From positions 62,001 to 126,000 of the forward strand of contig CAWFMB010000031.1 of NCBI GenBank assembly GCA_963816685.1: DNA of 64,000 bases, written 5' to 3'. This stretch comes from CAVYUC01 sp963816685 (GTDB lineage: Bacteria > Bacteroidota > Bacteroidia > Bacteroidales > Prolixibacteraceae). The number at the start of each line of letters is the position of its first letter. Positions within the stretch are counted from its first letter, which is position 1. The position numbers were made by a program, and so were the translations under genes. Positions 54,444 through 63,191 of the stretch are shown one piece after another. A model generated the notes under the pieces. That model searched no databases. It was not told the DNA's origin and saw only the letters and a program-made list of their open reading frames with translations.

Positions 54444-55274
54444 TCAGGTATGGTTTAGATAAGCATTTTTAATTTTCTCAAGATACTGATTTTGGTCGGT
54501 TGCCCAGTGTTTATCCGAAAAAATTTCCACTTCGTTGTACCCATTGAACCCGGTTTCTTCCACCCAGCCCCTGATTTGCGGAACGTTGATACATCCTTCA
54601 CCCATTAATCCGCGGTCGTTGAGAAAATCTGTGGTTGGCACATTCCAGTCGCACACATGGAAAGCAATCAAGTTATCATTTTCTCCGCACCGTTTGATTT
54701 CCTTTTGCAGGGTATCATCCCACCACAAATGGTACACATCCACAGCCACACCAACAAATTCGGAGTTGATTTCTTCGGCCATCTGGTTTGCCTGTGCCAA
54801 TGTATTTACTGCCGAACGGTCGCCTGCATACATCGGGTGCAGTGGTTCAATGGCCAGTTTAACTCCGGCCGCTTTGGCTGCAGGCAATATTTTTTCAATA
54901 CCCTCTTTAATCTGCTCCCGTGATTTCTCCAGTGATTGTCGTCCGTCGGCACCACAAACAAGAACAACCATTGGAGCGCCCACTCCGGCAGCCTGTTCAA
55001 CAGCCAATAAATTATCATCGATAGCCAGGTCACGTAATTTTTTTTCAACGGAAGGAAAAAAACCGCCCCGGCAAATGGAAACTACCTTCATTCCGAAATC
55101 ATCAAGACGGCTTTTCGCTTCTTTCAAATTCTGTCCTTCCAGCACATTTCGCCAAATGGTGATTCCGTGAATTCCGGCAGCGCTGTAATTCTCCACACAC
55201 TGCTTCAGGTTCCAGGGTTTGGTGGTAAGGGTATGCACACACAGTTTTGAGAAATCAGTTAGTTCTGTTGCCAT
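54444..55274 (-). CDS. Sugar phosphate isomerase/epimerase (xylose isomerase-like TIM barrel)
   Basis: 276 residues. AP endonuclease 2-type TIM barrel with metal-binding positions visible as LAIEPLHPMYAGDRSAVNTL (Glu), VGVAVDVYHLWWDD (Asp, His) and GYNEVEIFSDKHW (Glu). No signal peptide, so it acts in the cytoplasm, probably isomerising a sugar or keto acid from rhamnogalacturonan. It is 5 bp from the GH88-type gene and 3 bp from the PL11 gene. Confidence 0.88.
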   Translation of the reverse strand: MATELTDFSKLCVHTLTTKPWNLKQCVENYSAAGIHGITIWRNVLEGQNLKEAKSRLDDFGMKVVSICRGGFFPSVEKKLRDLAIDDNLLAVEQAAGVGAPMVVLVCGADGRQSLEKSREQIKEGIEKILPAAKAAGVKLAIEPLHPMYAGDRSAVNTLAQANQMAEEINSEFVGVAVDVYHLWWDDTLQKEIKRCGENDNLIAFHVCDWNVPTTDFLNDRGLMGEGCINVPQIRGWVEETGFNGYNEVEIFSDKHWATDQNQYLEKIKNAYLNHT

Positions 55275-55278
55275 AACT

Positions 55279-56745
55279 TCAAATTATAGTGAACAGGTGA
55301 CTTTCAGTCACCAGCTCACAAAAATTAGTTTCTTTTTTTTCTCCCTCTCTTTTGGAGAGGGTCGGGGAGAGGCCTCCAAGAAATGTCAAATATTTTTCCT
55401 TTCTGATAATTCGCTGCAAATATAACGCCACTTCGCGGGCGTGGTAATCGCCCCACATGGATGATTCCCCGCATGCAATTTGTTTTCCCGGCGGAACATT
55501 GTCCCAGCCGTTGGGTTGATGGTAAATGCTGTGCAAAATCAGTCCCTGGTGCTGTGGATTTGTACTTAAATACGGGTAATCCAGCAGTGAATTCATAATG
55601 GTTAATCCGGCCTGCCGGTATTTGTTACCGGCCTTATTTTCCTCCTTTTCTGTAAAATAATTACCAAGGCGAAGCAATCCCTGTGCACCGATTGTTGCCG
55701 CCGAGCTGTCTGCCGGTTCAAAGTTATTGAACGGATCTGCAGGTTTTTTAAGGTATTCGCCTAACCGGTGCAGGTTTGGTGCGCCGGTATCCCAGTATGG
55801 AATTCCATCGGTTGGTGTGTTTTCAATATAAAAATCGCAGGTCGCCTGTGCTGCTTTCAGCATCATTATTTCAATTTCAGCCTTTCCACCCATCGAACTC
55901 AATTCTTCTTCAGAAAGTATTTGCAGCAGTTCAAGTTCTTCAGCAAAACCAAGCATTGCCCAGGCAAGTCCACGTGTCCATGTTGAAAAACCTGTGTAGC
56001 CCTGCTGGGAATTCGCGCAGCGGTAATTTCCATCATTAATATTGAAAATACTTTCGTGTGCAGTTCTTCCCCAAACATCATAACTATCACGACCTTCTCC
56101 GTAAAAAACAGAATACTTTGCCGTTGCCGAAATGTGTTGAACGGCTCTTTTCAGGAGAGAAATTTTTACATCGCCTTCGCCCTGCAATTCATGGCCAAGT
56201 AAATGGCTGACCATTAAAATGCGCACTGATCGTATGGTATCAACAAATAATGAATGAGGTCCGTTGAAGGAATAGATAAAGCCGCCGTTTTTTATTGGTG
56301 TCCAACGGCTGGCCTGTACGGCTCCGGATATTTTTACAGCCAGTTCATAAAAGTTTTTTTCCCATTCATTAAATGGAATCTTGCCTTCGTTCATTAAACG
56401 CAATAAATTTCCGTAAGTGCTCAAATTGTTGAATCCATGGTCGTGAACACCGGTATGGCTGATGTGCGGGGCCATTTTATCCCGTGTATTTTTGCGCCCC
56501 GATTCCAAAAAATAACTTTCGCCGGTAGCATCGTACTGCAAAATGGCCGAACCAAATTGAAAGCCTTGGGTCCACTCGGTCCAGCCGCGGGTGGTATATT
56601 TTCCATCAATTGTAAATACAGGCGAACCCCTGGAAGCATCATAATTTTTATCGATGGTTTTAATTTTTTCTCCTGAAAGTTCCCAGAATAACTGCAGTTT
56701 CTTTTCCAGACTTTCAGGATTGAGATTATAGTCGATGTTTATCAT
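55279..56745 (-). CDS. GH88-type unsaturated uronyl hydrolase
   Basis: 488 residues forming an (alpha/alpha)6 barrel. Motifs include HTGVHDHGFNNLSTYGNLLR (catalytic-type Asp) and FSTWTRGLAWAMLGFAEELE, as in unsaturated glucuronyl/galacturonyl hydrolases that hydrate the 4,5-double bond left by lyases. There is no signal peptide, so its substrate is imported. The final ~35 residues (from GGLSPTLSKREGEKKETNF) are not part of the fold; they are translated from a palindromic repeat (55341-55376). First gene of the operon. Confidence 0.88.
   Translation of the reverse strand: MINIDYNLNPESLEKKLQLFWELSGEKIKTIDKNYDASRGSPVFTIDGKYTTRGWTEWTQGFQFGSAILQYDATGESYFLESGRKNTRDKMAPHISHTGVHDHGFNNLSTYGNLLRLMNEGKIPFNEWEKNFYELAVKISGAVQASRWTPIKNGGFIYSFNGPHSLFVDTIRSVRILMVSHLLGHELQGEGDVKISLLKRAVQHISATAKYSVFYGEGRDSYDVWGRTAHESIFNINDGNYRCANSQQGYTGFSTWTRGLAWAMLGFAEELELLQILSEEELSSMGGKAEIEIMMLKAAQATCDFYIENTPTDGIPYWDTGAPNLHRLGEYLKKPADPFNNFEPADSSAATIGAQGLLRLGNYFTEKEENKAGNKYRQAGLTIMNSLLDYPYLSTNPQHQGLILHSIYHQPNGWDNVPPGKQIACGESSMWGDYHAREVALYLQRIIRKEKYLTFLGGLSPTLSKREGEKKETNFCELVTESHLFTII
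55341..55376. repeat. GC-rich palindromic repeat, copy f (inside the GH88 gene end)
   Basis: CTCCCTCTCTTTTGGAGAGG followed by GTCGGGGAGAGGCCTCC. It lies within the last codons of the GH88-type gene and supplies the GLSPTLSKREGEK tail. Confidence 0.75.
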
Positions 56746-56880
56746 TCGAATTATTTGTAAAATTTGTCGGAAAGGTATAAAAGTGAAGCGGCATTTGAAA
56801 TAGTTGAACAGGTAAGATTCTTTTTTAATTCCTTTAAAACCTCATTAACTAGTTTATTCTTTGATTTTTTAAAAAATAAA

Positions 56881-57366
56881 CTAGTTTATTTTTTTCAAAA
56901 CCGACCCATCTTTACAATTTTCGAGCATTCGCATGCTGGTTAATCGCAACAATGGATGTTTGAAATCCGGTGCAATTTCAGTCAGCGGAACCAACACAAA
57001 CATACGCTGGTGAATGCGTGGATGAGGAATTATCAGCTCATCGGTTTCCAGAAAAATATCGTCATAATACAATATATCTATGTCCATTTTACGCGAAGTG
57101 TAGGTGTTGCTGTTTCTTTCGCGTCCAAAAAAATTCTCGATGCTCCTTATTTTATCCAGAACTTCAGGGGCATTTAAATTAGTTTCGGTTTGAAGTACCT
57201 GGTTCCAGAAATATTCTTTGGCTTGAAATCCCCAGGGGGGTGATTCATAAATGGAGGAAGAACAAACCACTTTTCCTATCTCCGAATTTATTAATTTATA
57301 AACATTCCTGAAGTTTTCATTTTTATTGCCAATATTTCCGCCTATTCCTAAAAAAACGTTGTGCAT
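56881..57366 (-). CDS. folK: 2-amino-4-hydroxy-6-hydroxymethyldihydropteridine diphosphokinase
   Basis: 161 residues, the normal length. It transfers pyrophosphate from ATP to the pterin in folate synthesis. Signature parts are the start VFLGIGGNIGNKNENF, SSSIYESPPWGFQAKEYFWN, and the HPPK motif RKMDIDILYYDD (two Asp for magnesium) with IPHPRIHQRMFVLVPL. It is divergent from sppA, sharing an 83-bp promoter region. Confidence 0.95.
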   Translation of the reverse strand: MHNVFLGIGGNIGNKNENFRNVYKLINSEIGKVVCSSSIYESPPWGFQAKEYFWNQVLQTETNLNAPEVLDKIRSIENFFGRERNSNTYTSRKMDIDILYYDDIFLETDELIIPHPRIHQRMFVLVPLTEIAPDFKHPLLRLTSMRMLENCKDGSVLKKIN

Positions 57367-57372
57367 AGAATG

Positions 57373-57380
57373 TATATTTG
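57373..57380 (+). promoter_or_regulatory. Candidate -7 box of sppA
   Basis: TATATTTG, an exact TAnnTTTG match, 69 bp before the sppA start codon. No clear -33 element. Confidence 0.5.
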
Positions 57381-57433
57381 TAATTCTTTTAATTACCGTT
57401 TACCAATTCATTAGAGAATAAAGTTAACAAAAA

Positions 57434-57441
57434 CAAAAATA
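57434..57441 (-). promoter_or_regulatory. Candidate -7 box of folK
   Basis: The minus strand reads TATTTTTG, about 67 bp before the folK start codon. The sppA and folK boxes face away from each other across one short region, so the two transcripts would overlap at their 5' ends. Confidence 0.45.
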
Positions 57442-57449
57442 TTGCAGAT

Positions 57450-59222
57450 ATGAAACAATTTTTTAAGTATGTTTTAGCAACTGTTACCGGAATTATAGTC
57501 ATTTCCATCATTGGCTTTATCCTGTTTTTTATGGTTATTGGGGCCATAATATCTTCGGCTGAAAAACAGGTTTCGGTTAAAAATAATTCGATGCTGGTTA
57601 TAAATCTCGAACACATGATTGTGGACCGGTCGCCAAATGACCCCTTCGAAGATCTGGATTTGCCGGGGCTCAGCCGTGTTAAAACCATAGGTCTTGACGA
57701 AATACAGGAGTCGCTTCAAAAGGCTGTTTACGACGATCGTGTTAAATGTGTTTATTTGAAATTATCATTGACTAATGGTGGTATGGCATCAGTGGAAGAA
57801 ATTCGTAACATGTTGATTCAATTTAAGGAAAACAGCGATAAACCAGTTTATGCCTATGGCGATATGTATGATCAAAAGTCGTATTATCTGGCAACTGTTG
57901 CCGACAAAATAGTGGTTCATCCAATGGGATCAGTTGATTTTCGCGGACTGGGTGGCGAAATGATGTTTTACAAAAATGTTCTGGATAAAATTGGTGTGGA
58001 AGCCCAGATTATCCGGCATGGAAAATTCAAGGCTGCAGTGGAACCTTTTATGCTCGATCACATGAGCGAAGAAAACCGCCAACAACAGTTGGTTTATATG
58101 AACAGTTTATGGAATCACATGCTGGACGGAGTTTCAGCATCACGTAATATTCCAGTTGTAGAATTGAATGCAATGGCTGACAATGTTCAGACTTTTAAAA
58201 AAGGTGATGAACTTGTAAATTCAGGTTTGGTAGATGCATCTTTATATAAAGATGAGGTTTTGGCTGAACTTCGCGAGATAACCGGAACTGACGCCAAAGA
58301 AGGAATTCCTGTAATTGAAGTCTCTGATTATGTAAATGCAGAAGTGAAAGGTTACAATAAAAAATTCAGCCGGAATAAAATTGCGGTAATTTATGCCAGC
58401 GGCGACATCGGCATGCCCCTTGGAGGTTCCGGAATTATTGGTGAAGAACTGGGACGCGAAATCCGTAAGGTGCGTCTCGACAGTAGTTACAAAGCCATTG
58501 TCTTGCGGGTAAATTCTCCCGGTGGAAGTGTTTTCGATTCTGAAGTTATCTGGCGCGAAGTAAAACTTGCAGCCGAAGAAAAAACACTGGTGGTTTCATT
58601 TGGTGATGTGGCCGCTTCCGGCGGTTATTACATTTCGTGCCCGGCAGATAAAATTGTGGCACAACCAAACACAATTACAGGTTCGATTGGAATTTTCGGT
58701 ATTATACCAAACTTTGGCGAATTACTGAAGGACAAAATTGGTATTACTACTGATGTGGTTAAAACAAATAAAAACTCTGATTTACTTTCATTAACCCGAC
58801 CTATGACTGAATATGAGCGTGAATTGATGCAGCAAAATATTGAAGAAGGTTACGATATTTTTATTTCCCATGTTGCCGAAGGCCGCGGAATGACAAAGGA
58901 GCAGGTAGACGAAATTGGCCAGGGACGGGTTTGGAGCGGAGAAAATGCTATCGAAAATGGTTTAATTGATCAATTTGGCGGTATTCAGGATGCAATCAAT
59001 CTTGCTGCCGAAATTGAAGGTCTCGATGGTTATCGCACCGTTTCGTTGCCTGATTTACCCGAACCATTTGAAGAATTATTTAAAACCGGACCCAATAGAA
59101 TAAAGGCAAAAATTCTGCAAAATGAATTGGGTGAAAATATTCGTTTCTATGAATTTTTCAAAAAAGCCACTCAAATGAAAGGCATCTATGCAAGGTTGCC
59201 ATATGATATTTTTGTAAATTAA
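57450..59222 (+). CDS. sppA: Signal peptide peptidase SppA (67K type)
   Basis: 590 residues, the long double-domain form. An N-terminal membrane helix (about 8-33) anchors it facing the periplasm. The first S49 domain supplies the lysine of the Ser/Lys dyad (around FRGLGGEMMFYKNVLDKIG), and the second has the serine in VSFGDVAASGGYYISCPADK, followed by ITGSIGIFGIIPNFG. It cleaves signal peptides left in the membrane after export. Intact and full length. Confidence 0.95.
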   Translation: MKQFFKYVLATVTGIIVISIIGFILFFMVIGAIISSAEKQVSVKNNSMLVINLEHMIVDRSPNDPFEDLDLPGLSRVKTIGLDEIQESLQKAVYDDRVKCVYLKLSLTNGGMASVEEIRNMLIQFKENSDKPVYAYGDMYDQKSYYLATVADKIVVHPMGSVDFRGLGGEMMFYKNVLDKIGVEAQIIRHGKFKAAVEPFMLDHMSEENRQQQLVYMNSLWNHMLDGVSASRNIPVVELNAMADNVQTFKKGDELVNSGLVDASLYKDEVLAELREITGTDAKEGIPVIEVSDYVNAEVKGYNKKFSRNKIAVIYASGDIGMPLGGSGIIGEELGREIRKVRLDSSYKAIVLRVNSPGGSVFDSEVIWREVKLAAEEKTLVVSFGDVAASGGYYISCPADKIVAQPNTITGSIGIFGIIPNFGELLKDKIGITTDVVKTNKNSDLLSLTRPMTEYERELMQQNIEEGYDIFISHVAEGRGMTKEQVDEIGQGRVWSGENAIENGLIDQFGGIQDAINLAAEIEGLDGYRTVSLPDLPEPFEELFKTGPNRIKAKILQNELGENIRFYEFFKKATQMKGIYARLPYDIFVN

Positions 59223-59250
59223 CAGGATAGTTTGTTAGCCGGATTATCTT

Positions 59251-60156
59251 TTACATTATCTTTTTTCTTTTAGGTTTTAGGTTTTTTACCCAAAGGCTGA
59301 CGATATATTCATTTAGATCGATCGATTCCTTAACGCCAACTCGAGGGTCTTCATTTAACCGGACCTGATTAATGAGCTGGTTGATTTGCGTTTCAGTAAG
59401 TTGCATCCGTTCAAAAAAACGAACCGCCTGAGGAAAATCCTGCTCAAGATTTTTGCGGGCAATGGTATGAATTTTTTCCTGATGTCCGTATATGTTTTTC
59501 GGATCTTCCAGAAACCGAATGTTATACCGGGCAAAAATCCAGTGAGGTTCCCAACCTGTAATTATAACTTCTTTTCTTCTTTTAATCGAATCGGTCAGGT
59601 TTTCCAGCATTTCCTGTTCTGATAAATTTTTAAGGCCGATATCAAGTCCATATTTTTCAATGGCCTCATGTGTTTGCAGCATTATTCCGGCACCAGGTTC
59701 AATTCCGATGACAGGGTTTGAATACGACTTTAAATCCTCAATGGTTTTATACCGGCTGTAATCAGGCACAACCATACCTGTGCGTGCTTCAGGATAAGTT
59801 ATTCCTATCAGTTCCAGTTCCCCAGCATGTTTGTCGTAGTAGCGTTTATGTGTTTTGGGTAACCAGGCATCAAGAAATATATCGGCGTTTTTATTTGCAA
59901 CTTCCTCATATGCCGATTCAATATCCGTTAATTTTAAAATGACATTGAATTCCATTTGTTCTTCAAGTAAAACGCTTGATAAATATGTTATGGCCACACT
60001 TTCCGACCAGTCGGTATAAACAATCCGAAGAGTTTGTTTTTCATTGGAAGAATCACCTGATCTGCAAGCCGGTATGATTACAAGAACAGCCAGAACTGAA
60101 ACGATAATTTTAAAATTCATTGAATTTTTTGTATTTGTTTTTTTCATATTTCTCAA
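59251..60156 (-). CDS. Glycine betaine-type substrate-binding lipoprotein (OpuAC family)
   Basis: 301 residues with lipobox IPAC. LRIVYTDWSESVAITYLSSV and ADIFLDAWLPKTHKRYYDKH are the ligand-cage parts of the OpuAC fold, with tryptophans that hold the quaternary amine, and VIITGWEPHWIFARYNIRFL is the third. Usually such proteins deliver betaine, choline or carnitine to an ABC transporter; no permease or ATPase gene is adjacent, so it may work with a transporter elsewhere. Its start overlaps the stop of the universal stress protein gene by 4 bp (translational coupling). Confidence 0.88.
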   Translation of the reverse strand: MRNMKKTNTKNSMNFKIIVSVLAVLVIIPACRSGDSSNEKQTLRIVYTDWSESVAITYLSSVLLEEQMEFNVILKLTDIESAYEEVANKNADIFLDAWLPKTHKRYYDKHAGELELIGITYPEARTGMVVPDYSRYKTIEDLKSYSNPVIGIEPGAGIMLQTHEAIEKYGLDIGLKNLSEQEMLENLTDSIKRRKEVIITGWEPHWIFARYNIRFLEDPKNIYGHQEKIHTIARKNLEQDFPQAVRFFERMQLTETQINQLINQVRLNEDPRVGVKESIDLNEYIVSLWVKNLKPKRKKIM

Positions 60157-61085
60157 ATGTTTAGAATTCGTTTATTATTTGAGAATGCTTTCAGGAAATT
60201 CATTGTTTGTTTACGATCTTTTACAACAAGGACCTTAATGTCTTTGTCGGATTCAGCAAGTTTTTCTGAAGTTGAATCAATGATAATTTCGGCAAGTTCC
60301 GATTTAATCTTAGTGCCGATTAATATCATGTCGGCACCGGTGGAAAGAGCCTGGTTGTGAAGAATATTGGCTTCTTCGTTTTCAATGTCTATTAAACTGG
60401 AACAGGTAATATCATTCATATTAAATTCAAAACGTTTAAGAAATTTTGAAAATTCTTTTTTTGTATGGAATTGCACTTCTTTTAATAAATTTTCATCATT
60501 CTCGGGCGGTTGTTTTGGAAAATATTTTAACGGGAGCTTATATGCATGATGGCATATTATTTCAGCGTCAGTATGTTCTTTTATATATTGTGCTGTTTTT
60601 AATGCGATGCTGCTAATTTTTGAAAAGTCCATTTTTACCAAAATTTTTTCCAGTCTGGGCTGGCTGGTTTCAGTTATTAATAGCACAGATGCCGGTGAAA
60701 TTCCCATTACTTTGCGAATAATGCGACCGCGACCCTTGTAACTAATTTTCTTTCCCATTATAATGAGTGAAATGTCATTTTTTCTTGTATACTGCACTAT
60801 TGTTTCTGTTGTTGAACCTTCCAGAACTAATGTTTTTATTTTCGTACCATCATCTTCTTTAAAAAACTCATTGACTTTTTCATCCATTTCCTCTTTTAAT
60901 ATTTCGGGAAGTGGCTGATTAAGATGAGGATACGCGCTATCAAAGTCATTTGGTATATCATAGGTGCGAATAACGTGGAGGAATGTAATGTTTTTGGGTT
61001 TGAAAATTTTTGTCCATGAACTACTGTAACGAATAAGAAAATTATCCATTTCCGTTAAATCCAGGCAAATAAGAATATGTTCCAT
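60153..61085 (-). CDS. Tandem-domain universal stress protein (UspA family)
   Basis: 310 residues from MEHILICLDLTEMD at 61085 (an alternative start is 61100). Two Usp folds: the first has NDISLIIMGKKISYKGRGRI (about 120-140), the second GADMILIGTKIKSELAEII near the end, both resembling the ATP-binding G-x-x-G-x-x region in degenerate form. Cytoplasmic. Placed between the betaine-binding protein gene and the BCCT gene, so it probably senses or tunes osmotic adaptation (inference). Confidence 0.88.
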   Translation of the reverse strand: MEHILICLDLTEMDNFLIRYSSSWTKIFKPKNITFLHVIRTYDIPNDFDSAYPHLNQPLPEILKEEMDEKVNEFFKEDDGTKIKTLVLEGSTTETIVQYTRKNDISLIIMGKKISYKGRGRIIRKVMGISPASVLLITETSQPRLEKILVKMDFSKISSIALKTAQYIKEHTDAEIICHHAYKLPLKYFPKQPPENDENLLKEVQFHTKKEFSKFLKRFEFNMNDITCSSLIDIENEEANILHNQALSTGADMILIGTKIKSELAEIIIDSTSEKLAESDKDIKVLVVKDRKQTMNFLKAFSNNKRILNI

Positions 61086-61114
61086 GTGATTCATAAACAA
61101 CCAGTTTTTAATGT

Positions 61115-62754
61115 TTATTGATTTTCTGAATGGGTTGACTTTGCTTCCCGCGCCTTTTCCCGCTTCTGAAGAATTTGAGTAATGGTATCCTGATATTGTT
61201 TTCGTTCAGTTTCTTCCTGTGCTTCCTGCAATCCTCATGTTCTTCACGCAAAGACTTTAAAACTCATTTAAGTATTAGAGTATTCCTGCAACTTGCAGCG
61301 GTAGAAATTGCAGCTGTTTAAAGTGCCCCCAGCCCACCACCTATAAGCAAAACTGCAGCAACTGCACCTTCGGTAAGCGCCCAGAAAATGCGCTGAGGGA
61401 TTGGTGCATCCAGTTTTCCTCCGGCAGTAAGTGAATCTACAACCAGTGAGCCGGAATCAGAAGAAGTAACAAAAAAACTGATTACGAGTATTATACCAAC
61501 ATTTGATGTTACCAGAAATTGCAACTTGCAAGCAGAACTTTAATGAAGTCAACATTTTTGTTACGCTCCTGCAACTTGCGGCAGACTATTCAATTCAAGA
61601 TAGATGGCACTGCCTCCAAAAGTAGAAAGCCAAAAAAAAGTAAGTAAAGCCGGTACAATTAATACTCCAAGTACAAATTCTTTTAATGTTCTTCCTCTTG
61701 AAATCCGTGCAATAAACATTCCTACAAAAGGAGACCAGCTTACCCACCAGGCCCAGTAAAATACTGTCCAGTCATTTTGCCAGTCAGACTGCCGGTAAGT
61801 TTCAGTCCACGATGACAATTCAAAGAAATTTTGCACATAGCCCCCAACATTTTGTACAAACGAATCGAATATAAAAAGCGAAGGTCCAACGATCATCATA
61901 AACAGTAAAAATACAGCAGCTATTATAATGTTTAATTGACTAAGGCGTTTTACACCTCCGCTCAATCCGGCAACTACTGAGCCTGTTGCCGCAAATGTGA
62001 TTAGTACAATTAAAATTACCTGCGTATTGATGGTATCTGGCAGGTTAAACAGGTGAGCCAACCCGGCGCTTACCTGTTGCACTCCAAGACCAAGCGAAGT
62101 TGCCAATCCAAATAAAGTGGCTAGCACTGCCAGCACATTGATTGCTTTTCCCCATGATCCATAAATTTTATTGCCAAGTAAAGGGTGAAAAATTGAACTA
62201 ACAGTTAATGGTAATTTTTTATTGAAAGTAAAAAATGCAAGCGCCATACCTACAAGTGCATAAATTCCCCAGGCATGAAGCCCCCAATGCAGAAAAGTTA
62301 TTTCCATCGCTTCACGCGCGGCTTCAACAGTGCGTGGTTCGGCATTTGGTGGCGAAATAAAATGATTGATACGTTCGCAAGGTTCCAGTAAAAGAATTAC
62401 AATTTCCATACCGGCACTAAGAAGCATTGCAAACCATGCAGTTCTTGTAAATTCCGGCCTTGCTTTTTTTCCACCTAATCTGATTTTACCGTATTTGCTA
62501 AATGCAATATATAATACAAAAAACAGAAAGATATTGACAGTAAGCACAAAAAACCAGCCTCCGTAATTTGAAATCCTTGTCTGAATTGTAGCAAAAATGT
62601 CATTCATCGGTTCGCCGATAATTAGGATTATTACTATAAACGAAATAATAAGAATTGCGGCAGGCCAGAAAACAAGATGATCGACGTCGAAATATTTTTT
62701 GGTACTGATTAAATGCTTCTCGTCCTGTATTGGTAATTTGTTTTTGTTAACCAT
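61115..62754 (-). pseudogene. Disrupted BCCT betaine/choline transporter
   Basis: From 62754, 397 residues of a BCCT transporter are intact (WAAILIISFIVIILI, FLHWGLHAWGIYALVGMALA, VFYWAWWVSWSPFVGMFIAR), then a stop at 61561. Further family sequence continues in other frames: ILVISFFVTSSDSGSLVVDS (61318-61524), a TAA where the family needs Gln, and a charged cytoplasmic tail (QEETERKQYQDTITQILQKR) ending at 61115 after another shift. At least three lesions are present, so no functional carrier is expected. The motif GCAACTTGC lies at three of the damage points. Confidence 0.85.
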
Positions 62755-63191
62755 AATCTGAATTTTTCTCAGAATTTTCCAGGTTTTTCCTTGGTTTCAA
62801 AAAGAGTTTATTTTTTAATATTTCAAAACCAATAACATAGTCTCTTTATTAATAAGTACTGCACCTTACTTTTTGTTTTAAAAAAGTTGTTAATGTTATT
62901 TGATGGTTACGATATTCTGATATCCACAAAAAGATGCGGGTAAATTTTGTTGTCCATATTGTTTTGGGTTTATTCGCGACAAATTATGATTTTTTATTAC
63001 GAAAGAGTCAGTAAATACCGACAAATTCGAATTTGGGTTTATATCAACCGGAAACTCACTGGTTGTTGTTTTGCTTTGATATTCAGAATGTTTGTTCGAT
63101 ATTAATAATGTAAACTATTAGAAACAGAGGGTGTTGCTAGTTAAAATGGCAAATTACAATTATTTATGAAATTTTTAAAATCTATCGTTTT
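62755..63191. other. 436-bp gap between BCCT pseudogene and porin gene
   Basis: AT-rich, no gene and no clear hairpin. It must hold the divergent promoters of both genes, but I found no exact TAnnTTTG box at a sensible distance from either start. Confidence 0.4.
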
